This document shows positions 1 to 5,587 of a DNA stretch of 10,804 nt, piece by piece (within the stretch, counting starts at the first letter, position 1; each line of letters starts with the position of its first letter). The notes below the pieces were generated by a model, which had not been told where the DNA came from, did no database searches, and saw nothing but the letters and a program-made list of their open reading frames with translations. The position numbers were made by a program, and so were the translations under genes. This stretch comes from Candidatus Nealsonbacteria bacterium RIFCSPLOWO2_01_FULL_38_120 (GTDB taxonomy: Bacteria > Patescibacteriota > Minisyncoccia > Minisyncoccales > GWA2-38-27): assembly GCA_001821475.1 (NCBI GenBank), contig MHMF01000013.1:1-10804 (forward strand). The letters run 5' to 3'.

Positions 1-154
1 CAAGCCGACGAGTTATAGCAAAGCAGCAGATTTATTATTACGCAACGGGTTTATGGTAATAGAAATTAGAAAACGGAAAATAGAAAACTATCCGATTTCC
101 AATTTCTATTTTCTATTACCAATTTCCAATTTCTATCAACCTATTTCCATTATT
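1..154. other. Upstream spacer of rpsE, no assignable gene
   Basis: No recognisable protein is encoded here. The rpsE frame stays open back to base 2, but the translation is low-complexity and unlike S5. Another frame reads QADEL and stops at 16-18, which could be the tail of an upstream ribosomal gene (rplR would be expected), but five residues cannot establish this. Bases 55-154 are an AT-rich spacer of repeated units such as TTTCCAATTTCTATT. I see no Shine-Dalgarno sequence before the S5 start. Confidence 0.5.
55..120. repeat. Imperfect inverted repeat upstream of rpsE
   Basis: Bases 55-79 (starting GGTAATAGAAATTAG) are the imperfect reverse complement of 96-120 (ending TTTCTATTACC), with 22 of 25 positions paired by eye and a loop of about 16 bases. 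The right arm is then partly repeated in direct orientation (CCAATTTCCAATTTCTAT up to about 136). An RNA hairpin in the rpsE leader is possible. It looks like a local quasi-repeat and not like a classic terminator. Confidence 0.6.
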
Positions 155-688
155 ATGGCTTATCAAGGAGGACAATCAAGAACAAGAAGAGGGGGCCCTA
201 AAGGGTTTGATAAAAAAGATGAATTTGATTCAAAGCTTTTGGATTTGTCTAGGGTTGAGAGGATGAGAGCGGGCGGGAGGCGGTTGCGGTTTAGAGCCGC
301 TATTGTTGTTGGAGATAAAATGGGCAAAGTGGGATTTGGAGAGGCAAAAGGGAAAGATGTCGCGCAAGCGATAGAAAAAGCTACGCGAGTTGCTAAAAAA
401 GATCTGTTTTTAGTTCCGATGGTGGATGAAACAATTTCCCATACGGTTGAAGCGAAATTCGGAGCGGCTAAAATTTTAATGAAGCCCCAGAAAAAAGGCA
501 GAGGATTGGTGGCGGGAGGAACAATAAGAATTATTTGCAATTTAGCTGGCATAAAAAATATTTCTTCAAAAATGCTCGGCAGGACAGGAAACAAAATAAA
601 CAGCGCAAAAGCAGTAATACAAGCGTTAAAAAAACTCAAAACTCAAAACTCAAAAGTCAAAACCACAGTTCAAAATCCAAAAATTTAA
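155..688 (+). CDS. rpsE: 30S ribosomal protein S5 (uS5)
   Basis: Small-subunit ribosomal protein S5, which helps form the mRNA entry and decoding region. The start is the ATG at 155 (MAYQGG), because the upstream 34 codons in frame are repeat sequence. The N-terminal double-stranded RNA-binding-like domain is at about residues 24-90, including DLSRVERMRAGGRRLRF and VGFGEAKGKDVAQAIEKA. The C-terminal domain follows with GRGLVAGGTIRIICNLAGI and LGRTGNKINSAKAVIQAL. The length of 177 aa is a little more than the usual 160-170. The excess is the tail after ALKKL, which is encoded by four tandem AAAACTC-type heptamers (631-658), so a spacer repeat has supplied the C-terminus. No Shine-Dalgarno sequence is visible. 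It is first in the operon segment seen here, followed by rplO without an intervening rpmD. Confidence 0.96.
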   Translation: MAYQGGQSRTRRGGPKGFDKKDEFDSKLLDLSRVERMRAGGRRLRFRAAIVVGDKMGKVGFGEAKGKDVAQAIEKATRVAKKDLFLVPMVDETISHTVEAKFGAAKILMKPQKKGRGLVAGGTIRIICNLAGIKNISSKMLGRTGNKINSAKAVIQALKKLKTQNSKVKTTVQNPKI

Positions 689-806
689 AACTATTTTCTC
701 CCCCACTCTTCCTCCCCTCCGATGACCATCAGAGGGGAGGAGTTGAGGAGGAGGGGGTAAGTTTTGAGCTTTAAGGTTGTAGTTTTGAGTTTTGAACTTT
801 GAGTTT
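631..806. repeat. Large inverted repeat spanning the rpsE end and the rpsE-rplO spacer
   Basis: The left flank 631-658 consists of four AAAACTC-type heptamers. The right flank about 761-806 carries the inverse, GTTTTGAG-type units. Between them is a GC-rich stem with CCTCCCCTC (711-719) pairing with GAGGGGAGG (732-740) around a 12-base loop. The pairing extends outward with bulges between the CTCCCCC run near 698 and the GAGGAGGGGG run near 748-757. The left arm lies inside rpsE. No T-tract of terminator type follows the stem, so it more probably acts as an mRNA processing, stability or attenuation structure, or is simply a repeat. Confidence 0.7.
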
Positions 807-812
807 AATATA

Positions 813-1259
813 ATGCAAATTCACCAGTTAAGGCCAATTCATAAACCGACCAGAACAATGAGGATAGGCCGTGGCGGCAAAAGAGGGACATATTCTGGCA
901 AGGGAATAAAAGGACAGACTTCAAGGGCTGGCCGTAATTTTGAGCCGCTTATTAGGGGGCTTATTAAAAAATATCCGAAATTAAGGGGCTATAGGGCTAT
1001 AAGGAAAATGAATGATTTGGCTATTGTGAATATAGGGGTTATAAATAAAAATTTTAAGCCAAAGGAAATCGTGAATCCTGAGACACTAATCGCGAAAAAA
1101 ATAATCCGCAGAATAGGGGGGAAAACGGCTAAAGTTAAAATTTTAGGGGGAGGAGAAATAAAGAAATCATTGAATATCAGAGGTTGCGAAGTGTCAGAAT
1201 CAGCCAAAAGAAAAATAGAAAAAGCGGGCGGTTATGTGAAGCAAATGGACATAAATTAG
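813..1259 (+). CDS. rplO: 50S ribosomal protein L15 (uL15)
   Basis: Large-subunit protein L15, a late-assembly protein that penetrates the 23S rRNA core. The start is the ATG at 813, giving MQIHQLRP, the normal L15 beginning. A TTG seven codons upstream lies in repeat sequence and is not preferred. The basic glycine-rich N-terminus (IGRGGKRGTYSGKGIKGQ, about residues 19-36) is the family signature. The C-terminal half contains KVKILGGGEIKKSLNIRG and SAKRKIEKAGG, matching the conserved globular end. The length of 148 aa is normal. The gene directly follows rpsE; in most bacteria rpmD (L30) lies between them, and it is absent here. secY follows after a 78-base spacer containing a 46-base palindrome. 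Confidence 0.95.
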   Translation: MQIHQLRPIHKPTRTMRIGRGGKRGTYSGKGIKGQTSRAGRNFEPLIRGLIKKYPKLRGYRAIRKMNDLAIVNIGVINKNFKPKEIVNPETLIAKKIIRRIGGKTAKVKILGGGEIKKSLNIRGCEVSESAKRKIEKAGGYVKQMDIN

Positions 1260-1260
1260 A

Positions 1261-1306
1261 AACGAATTTTCACAAATCACGAATTCGTGATTTGTGAAAA
1301 TTCGTT
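1261..1306. repeat. 46-base perfect palindrome between rplO and secY
   Basis: Bases 1261-1306 are a perfect 23+23 dyad centred on GAATTC (1281-1286), with outer ends AACGAATTTT and AAAATTCGTT. The sub-motif AATTCGT recurs at once downstream (AAATTCGTGTTTATCCG), so the spacer also contains direct quasi-repeats. There is no T5 tract immediately after a GC-rich stem, and a strong terminator inside the ribosomal operon would be unexpected. A processing or stability hairpin, or an intergenic palindromic repeat, is more likely. Confidence 0.85.
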
Positions 1307-1337
1307 AATAAATTCGTGTTTATCCGTTCCAAAAAGT

Positions 1338-2618
1338 ATGTGGTATCAAAGAATTATACAGGTTTCTAAAATTTCTGATTTGCGGAACAAAATTATTTTT
1401 GTGCTGGGTGTTTTTGCAATTTTTCGGCTGATGGCGAATATCCCAATGCCCGGCGTGAATGCGGAAAATTTAAAGAATTTTTTTAATCAATTCCAAATGT
1501 TCGGTCTTTTAAATGTTTTTACAGGAGGCGCTTTGGATAAGCTTTCAATAGTAATGTTGGGGCTTGGCCCTTATATCACAGCTGTAATTATTCTCCAATT
1601 GCTTACAATGATTTTTCCTCAATTGGAGAAGATATATAAAGAAGAAGGCGAAGCAGGCCGTCAGAAATTTAACCAATATGGGAGATATCTCACTATTCCT
1701 TTGGCTTTTTTCCAGGGCTACGCTATGCTTGTTTTTTTCCAGCGGCAGGGAGCTATTTCCCAACTTTCTCCTGTCCAGCTTTTTTCCAGTCTTGCGACCA
1801 TAACAGCAGGTAGCTTATTGTTAATGTGGCTTGGAGAATTGATTACAGAAAAAGGAATCGGAAATGGTGTTTCTCTTATGATATTCGCAGGCATTATAGC
1901 TGATTTTCCATCCAGTTTAGGGCAGATAGCTATAAGCTGGGATGCCGCGAGGATTCCTTCTTTTTTGCTTTTTTTTGTTTTGTCTTTGGTTATAATTGCC
2001 ACAGTGGTCCTGCTTAACGAATCAAGGAGAAATATCCCTGTTTCTTACGCCAAAAGAGTGAGGGGGAATAAAATATACGGCGGAGCGTCAACTTATTTGC
2101 CAATGAATATAAATCCGGCTGGAGTGATTCCGATAATTTTCGCTTTGTCTATTTTGATATTTCCGGTGATGATTGCCAATTTTTTGGGAGGAGCGGGGGG
2201 AACTGTCGGCGCTGTTTCTCAGAGCGTTGCTAATTTTTTGCAAGAGGGCTGGATTAAAGAAGCGATTTATTTCTTTTTAGTTGTAATCTTTACTTATTTT
2301 TATACAGCCGTCACCTTTAACCCGAAATCAATTTCGGAAAATCTGCAGAAGACAGGAGGTTTTATTCCGGGAATCAGGCCCGGGGATTCAACGGCTAAAT
2401 TTATCAGCTATATCCTGAATAGGATTTTGCTTATCGGCGCTTTATTTTTGGGCGCCATAGCCATAATGCCTTCCATTGTCGGAGCTCTTACCGGAATGAC
2501 AAATGTTTTCAGTTTTTTCATCGGCGGAACATCTTTAATTATCGTTGTTTCCGTGGTTTTGGAGACAATGAAACAAATTAATTCTCAGTTGCAAATGCGC
2601 GACTATGAAAAATTTTAA
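1338..2618 (+). CDS. secY: Protein translocase subunit SecY
   Basis: Central channel subunit of the Sec translocon in the cytoplasmic membrane, working with SecE, SecG and the SecA motor. I chose the ATG at 1338 (MWYQRII) because the further-upstream in-frame codons come from the palindromic spacer. The 426 aa length is normal. About ten hydrophobic segments are visible. Family landmarks include IPMPGVNAE after the first membrane helix, EGEAGRQKFNQYGRYLT, the GIGNGVSLMIFAGI motif near residue 172, NPAGVIPIIFALS, and TGGFIPGIRPGDST in the late cytoplasmic loop before the last helices. The C-terminus (QINSQLQMRDYEKF) is the usual short SecY tail. The stop lies 14 bases inside adk, indicating translational coupling. 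No clear Shine-Dalgarno sequence is present. Confidence 0.97.
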   Translation: MWYQRIIQVSKISDLRNKIIFVLGVFAIFRLMANIPMPGVNAENLKNFFNQFQMFGLLNVFTGGALDKLSIVMLGLGPYITAVIILQLLTMIFPQLEKIYKEEGEAGRQKFNQYGRYLTIPLAFFQGYAMLVFFQRQGAISQLSPVQLFSSLATITAGSLLLMWLGELITEKGIGNGVSLMIFAGIIADFPSSLGQIAISWDAARIPSFLLFFVLSLVIIATVVLLNESRRNIPVSYAKRVRGNKIYGGASTYLPMNINPAGVIPIIFALSILIFPVMIANFLGGAGGTVGAVSQSVANFLQEGWIKEAIYFFLVVIFTYFYTAVTFNPKSISENLQKTGGFIPGIRPGDSTAKFISYILNRILLIGALFLGAIAIMPSIVGALTGMTNVFSFFIGGTSLIIVVSVVLETMKQINSQLQMRDYEKF

Positions 2619-3276
2619 CGAACCTTTAATTATTATTTTATTAGGTAAATCAGGGTCTGGCAAAGGAACGCAGGCAGAACTTTTAGGCGATAAATTCGGA
2701 TTGGAATATATTGGTAGCGGCGACTTGCTGAGGGTGAGGAGCAAGAAAGAAGATTTTATCGGAAAGAGAATTGCGGATATATTAGCAAAAGGCGAGTTGA
2801 TTCCCACGCCTGCGATTTTGAAGCTTTGGCTTGATAGGGTTGAAGAAATAAAAAACAAAGATGGTTTCAAAGGCGTTGTGATGGATGGAAATCCGCGCAA
2901 GATTTTAGAGGCGTATTTAATAGACGAGGCGTTGGAATGGTACGGATGGAATAAAAATGTGAAAGTTATTTTAGTGGATATATCGGACAAAGAGGCGATT
3001 TGGCGGTTGACGAAAAGAAGAGTTTGCGTTGCTTGCAAAGAGATCATTCCTTTTGCGGGCAAATTTAAGGATATTGAAAAATGCCCGAAGTGCGGAGGGG
3101 AATTAATTCAAAGAAATGACGACACTGTTGAGTCCGCTAAAAATCGTCTGGCTTGGTTCAAAAAAGATGTCCAGCCAATTATTAATTATTATAGGAAAAC
3201 AGGGCGGCTGATAAGAGTTAATGGAGAGGGCCTGATAGAAGATATTTTTAAGAATATTTTAGAGGCAATAAACTAA
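2605..3276 (+). CDS. adk: Adenylate kinase, zinc-lid type, with variant motifs
   Basis: Catalyses ATP + AMP to 2 ADP in the cytoplasm, and sits in the classic position after secY. The ATG at 2605 overlaps the secY end by 14 bases. The P-loop is GKSGSGKGTQ (residues 14-23), where most bacterial enzymes have GPPGAGKGTQ. The AMP-site motif reads GSGDLLR (37-43), and the usual DGFPR reads DGNPR (94-98). The lid carries four cysteines, C141-x2-C144 and C160-x2-C163, the structural-zinc form. The end motif RNDDTVESAKNRL matches the family. The length of 223 aa is normal. The variant P-loop and the Phe-to-Asn change mean substrate preference could differ, so a related nucleoside monophosphate kinase is the alternative, but adenylate kinase is clearly the best fit. 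Confidence 0.88.
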   Translation: MKNFNEPLIIILLGKSGSGKGTQAELLGDKFGLEYIGSGDLLRVRSKKEDFIGKRIADILAKGELIPTPAILKLWLDRVEEIKNKDGFKGVVMDGNPRKILEAYLIDEALEWYGWNKNVKVILVDISDKEAIWRLTKRRVCVACKEIIPFAGKFKDIEKCPKCGGELIQRNDDTVESAKNRLAWFKKDVQPIINYYRKTGRLIRVNGEGLIEDIFKNILEAIN

Positions 3277-3284
3277 GTTCCCAT

Positions 3285-3872
3285 ATGGAGGTAGAGCCAG
3301 CTAATAAAATTATTTTTATAGTAGGTATGGCTGGGGCGGGGAAGAGTATTGTTTCAGATGAATTGGCAAGGCATGGCTTTGCCTTTTTAAGATTAGGCCA
3401 GATTACGCTTGATAAAGTAAAAAAACTGGGCTTGGCGTTGACAGAAGAAAATGAAAGACAGATAAGGGAGGGATTTAGAAAAGAATATGGAATGGGGGCG
3501 TTCGCTATTTTGAATATCCCGAAATTTGATGAACTGCTTAAAAGATCAAATGTTGTGGGAGACGGACTTTACAGCTGGTCTGAGTATAAAATCTTAAAAG
3601 AAAAATACAAAGAAGCGATGAGCGTTATCGCGGTCTACGCTCCGTCGGAATTAAGATATAAAAGGTTAAGCGGAAGAAAGCTTAAAAAAAATGATTCAAA
3701 AATGCGTTCCAGGCCCTTTACTGTGGAAGAAGCAAAAGCTCGCGATTGCGCTGAAATTGAAAATATAGAAAAAGGAGGGCCAATCGCAATGGCTGATTTC
3801 ACGATTATAAATACCGGAACCGTAGACGAACTGAAACAAAATTTAGCCAGAATTTTAGACCAGACAATGTAA
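3285..3872 (+). CDS. P-loop kinase-like protein, UPF0200 / dephospho-CoA-kinase-like
   Basis: A 195-residue P-loop NTPase with Walker A GMAGAGKS at residues 14-21. The middle part contains VVGDGLYSWSEYKILKEKY, followed by SVIAVYAPSELRYKRLSGR. Late motifs are PFTVEEAKARDCAEIENI, IAMADFTIINTGTVDEL. This arrangement (glycine-serine P-loop, alanine-rich strand, a Y-x-R-L lid region, RD-E-x-E, then a DFTIIN-G strand) resembles the UPF0200 family otherwise best known from archaea and, more distantly, dephospho-CoA kinase (CoaE). The substrate is not known for that family. It begins eight bases after adk and is probably co-transcribed with it. No strong Shine-Dalgarno sequence is present. The family assignment is from memory of motifs, and the substrate is undetermined. 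Confidence 0.65.
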   Translation: MEVEPANKIIFIVGMAGAGKSIVSDELARHGFAFLRLGQITLDKVKKLGLALTEENERQIREGFRKEYGMGAFAILNIPKFDELLKRSNVVGDGLYSWSEYKILKEKYKEAMSVIAVYAPSELRYKRLSGRKLKKNDSKMRSRPFTVEEAKARDCAEIENIEKGGPIAMADFTIINTGTVDELKQNLARILDQTM

Positions 3873-3892
3873 GTGTTCCTTAAAGATTTTTC

Positions 3893-3943
3893 AAAAGAAA
3901 AAACCCACTTTGAGCTACCAAGCTTGGTAGTTCAAAGTGGGTT
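3893..3943 (-). terminator. Intrinsic terminator of the minus-strand gene (near-perfect 42-base dyad)
   Basis: Bases 3902-3943 form a 21-base-pair dyad centred on AAGCTT, with AACCCACTTTGA on one side and TCAAAGTGGGTT on the other and a single mismatched pair. On the minus strand the stem is followed by TTTTTTCTTTT (plus-strand A-rich 3893-3903), a classic rho-independent terminator. On the plus strand no T-tract follows, so it does not look like a terminator for the upstream kinase gene. It lies 37 bases beyond the minus-strand stop codon. Confidence 0.85.
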
Positions 3944-3980
3944 CTGGCGAAGAGAGTTGGGACGAGACGGTGACACCTAC

Positions 3981-4391
3981 TTAGAGTGTGTAGACAGCAA
4001 CTCTTTTTTTGGAGCGGGCCATTCCGCCGAGGATTGAGAAAACATTTGCCCCTCCCAACTGGCCGATCATACCCGCACCCATGAGAACGATGGCGATGGT
4101 CTCGTCGTTGGGAACATCGAGCGAGTCCAGACACTTTGTGACGGTCTCGGCTGTTTTTTCCCAACCGTCGTTGCCGAGTGAGTGGCAAACGAGGGCGTGG
4201 AAGATTTTGTTTGTTCCCTTCTTACTGATCACATCGCCGAGCTTCTTCGGGCCTGTATTGGCCAGTTTGGGCCAGTAGCGGGAAACGGATCCCGCAAATC
4301 CAGCGTCGTTGAAGCCCTCGGTGTTCACGGCGAAGGCAATGTGTTTGTTCGATGTTTTGAATACATCACCGTAAGTGGTATTCACTATCAT
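3981..4391 (-). CDS. Divergent macro-domain-like protein (putative)
   Basis: A 136-residue soluble protein on the opposite strand to all its neighbours. The pattern HIAFAVNTEGFNDAGFAGS (residues 17-35), then ALVCHSLG (66-73), then IAIVLMGAGMIGQLGGAN (99-116), ending RVAVYTL, resembles a macro domain: VNT-x-G-type substrate loop, a strand, a G-x-G-x-x-G-x-L-G-G phosphate loop, and the closing strand. Macro domains bind ADP-ribose or related nucleotides. This is a motif-level impression only, and specific function is unknown. The start ATG has a real Shine-Dalgarno sequence (AAAGAGG on the minus strand, plus positions 4398-4404) with six bases of spacing, unlike most neighbours. GC content over 4021-4380 is about 53% by hand count, against roughly 40% for flanking genes, suggesting acquisition. 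It has its own leader and terminator, so it is a standalone cassette. Confidence 0.6.
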   Translation of the reverse strand: MIVNTTYGDVFKTSNKHIAFAVNTEGFNDAGFAGSVSRYWPKLANTGPKKLGDVISKKGTNKIFHALVCHSLGNDGWEKTAETVTKCLDSLDVPNDETIAIVLMGAGMIGQLGGANVFSILGGMARSKKRVAVYTL

Positions 4392-4406
4392 TTTGCGCCT
4401 CTTTCT

Positions 4407-4422
4407 GGGCTTTTATGAGCCC
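4407..4422 (-). promoter_or_regulatory. Leader hairpin just upstream of the Shine-Dalgarno of the minus-strand gene
   Basis: On the minus strand, GGGCT and AGCCC pair around a six-base loop (CATAAA), ending two bases before the Shine-Dalgarno-bearing AGAAAGAGG. It is a small 5-base-pair stem and could tune translation or mRNA stability. It may also be incidental. Confidence 0.35.
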
Positions 4423-4454
4423 CTGACAAAGAACCGTTGAGTTAGTTTTCTACG

Positions 4455-4491
4455 ATATTAGCACATTAATATATTACTAATAATTTGTCAA
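4455..4491 (-). promoter_or_regulatory. Probable promoter region of the minus-strand gene
   Basis: On the minus strand there is a consensus -35 TTGACA (plus 4486-4491) and an extended -10-like TGCTAATAT (plus 4455-4463). The 25-base distance between TTGACA and TAATAT is too long for them to act together. TTGACA with TAATGT at 17 bases, or the extended -10 alone, are the two readings. The region as a whole is AT-rich and promoter-like, but the exact elements are unsettled. Confidence 0.4.
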
Positions 4492-4493
4492 TA

Positions 4494-4535
4494 GTTGGTT
4501 AGAAAAATCCGCGATCGCTGATTTTCTTGACCGAC
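4494..4535. repeat. Degenerate CGATCG-centred dyad upstream of map
   Basis: A 42-base dyad centred at 4514/4515. Of 21 pairs, 16 are Watson-Crick, three are G-T and two are mismatched. The left arm with the centre, GTTAGAAAAATCCGCGATCG, is identical to the corresponding part of the dyad at 10563-10606, while the right arm (TGATTTTCTTGACC) has diverged. It separates the minus-strand cassette from map and may be a decayed bidirectional terminator. Confidence 0.7.
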
Positions 4536-4553
4536 ATACAATTTGAGAAAAAA

Positions 4554-5324
4554 TTGATAACTATAAAAACAAGCGAAGAAATTGAAATAATGCGGGAAGC
4601 CGGGAAGATTTTAGCTGGCATTATGGCTGAAGTTTCCGCTAAAATAAAGCCCGGCATTGCCACAGAATATCTGGAAGAAGCGGCGCTGGCGCTTATTTCC
4701 AAACACAAAGCCAAGCCATCTTTTAAGGGCTATAAAGGCGGAGCTGGTTTGGCTGGAAAGCTGTTTCCGTCCGCTTTGTGTGTTTCAATAAATGAGGAGC
4801 TTGTGCATTGCGTGCCATCGGAAAGGGTATTAAAAGAAGGCGATATTGTTTCCCTGGATTTGGGGATTTTTTATAACGGCTTTCACAGCGATATGGCGAT
4901 AACTGTTCTAGTTGGCAAGGTTTCCCTTGAAGCCCAGCGGCTGATTGTGGCGACTAAAAAGGCGTTGAAAAGAGGAATAAGCAAGGCAAGGGCTGGCAAT
5001 ACTTTCGGAGACATTGCCAATGCCGTTCAGAGGCATATTGAGGGCCAAGGATTTACTGTTATAAAAGAGTTTTGCGGACACGGGATTGGCAGGAATTTAC
5101 ACGAAGAACCCCAAATACCAAATTACGGAAAAAGGGGTGAGGGCGAACGGATAAAAGAGGGAATGGTTTTTTGCTTAGAGCCAATGGCTGCAATAGGGGA
5201 CTGGAAAACCAAAAAAGCCAAAGACGATTTTGGCTTTCAAATGGCGGACAACTCCCTTTGCGCTCATTTTGAACACACCATCGCCATCACTAAAATCGGT
5301 TTTCATATCTTAACAGAGTTGTAG
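4554..5324 (+). CDS. map: Methionine aminopeptidase, type I
   Basis: Cytosolic metalloprotease removing the initiator methionine from nascent proteins. I chose the TTG at 4554, which gives MITIKTSEEIEIMREAGKI, the standard beginning of the family, with GAG eight bases upstream. A TTG nine codons earlier (4527) lies inside the dyad and is less likely. Counting from 4554, the five metal ligands are D102 (LDLG), D113 (HSDMA), H176 (CGHGIG), E209 (CLEPM) and E240 (FEHTI), and the substrate-binding His is H85 (NEELVHCVP). The length of 256 aa is typical. map normally follows adk in this operon. Here the kinase-like gene and the opposite-strand cassette intervene, and infA/rpmJ do not follow. Confidence 0.95.
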   Translation: MITIKTSEEIEIMREAGKILAGIMAEVSAKIKPGIATEYLEEAALALISKHKAKPSFKGYKGGAGLAGKLFPSALCVSINEELVHCVPSERVLKEGDIVSLDLGIFYNGFHSDMAITVLVGKVSLEAQRLIVATKKALKRGISKARAGNTFGDIANAVQRHIEGQGFTVIKEFCGHGIGRNLHEEPQIPNYGKRGEGERIKEGMVFCLEPMAAIGDWKTKKAKDDFGFQMADNSLCAHFEHTIAITKIGFHILTEL

Positions 5325-5451
5325 ATAAATACGCGCGCAGTTTCAATGGATTAATCCTATTTGAATTTCACCTGTTGAAGCTTTTTTTATTGTTTATTTT
5401 ATTTTTTTATTAGTTTTTTATTTTTTAACCCGTTTTCCGCTTTCGCTTTTT

Positions 5452-5497
5452 TTATCGTCAATTAAAAACCACGATCGTGGTTTTTAATTGACGATAA
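5452..5497. repeat. 46-base perfect palindrome, copy 1, upstream of the PaaX/Cas2-like gene
   Basis: A perfect 23+23 dyad centred at 5474/5475. Reading outward from the centre it has ACGATCGT, then GG with CC, an A5/T5 pair of tracts, then AATTGACGATAA on the right and its complement on the left. The stem CCACGATCGTGG followed by TTTTT in either direction fits a bidirectional intrinsic terminator for map (128 bases upstream). The pairing runs a further 12 bases beyond the T-tract, which a terminator does not need. The identical 46 bases recur at 6164-6209. The right arm also supplies a TTGACG that could be the -35 of the next gene. Confidence 0.9.
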
Positions 5498-5515
5498 TTT
5501 TTGATTTACTATACT
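5488..5515 (+). promoter_or_regulatory. Putative promoter of the PaaX/Cas2-like gene, -35 inside the palindrome
   Basis: TTGACG (5488-5493) is followed after 16 bases by TATACT (5510-5515), with an overlapping TATAAT at 5515-5520. The -35 hexamer lies within the right arm of the palindrome, so anything binding the dyad would compete with RNA polymerase. The leader to the ATG at 5588 would be about 65 bases long and very AT-rich, with no Shine-Dalgarno sequence. Confidence 0.5.
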
Positions 5516-5587
5516 ATAATAATGGTGTGTGAAAAATAACGAAAAATAATATTAAATAATAATAAATAGAAAAAGCAATAAAAATAT

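Noticed and set aside
1..30. A third fragment of the terminal repeat, because ACGAGTTATAGC matches the reverse complement of 10769-10780
   Set aside because: Only about 12 bases match exactly and the flanks do not continue convincingly; chance cannot be excluded.
53..154. An N-terminal extension of S5
   Set aside because: The extra 34 residues are encoded by low-complexity inverted-repeat spacer and are unlike any S5; the ATG at 155 gives the normal beginning.
535..774. A 79-residue plus-strand ORF overlapping rpsE and the following spacer
   Set aside because: It is an out-of-frame shadow of rpsE running into the GC-rich hairpin; no homology or start signal.
3902..3943. Terminator for the upstream adk/kinase transcript
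   Set aside because: No T-tract follows the stem on the plus strand; the T-tract is only on the minus strand, so it serves the minus-strand gene.
4511..4518. GCGATCGC as a cyanobacterial HIP1 motif (also at 10581-10588)
   Set aside because: The octamer occurs only as the centre of the two dyads in this window; gene content is not cyanobacterial.
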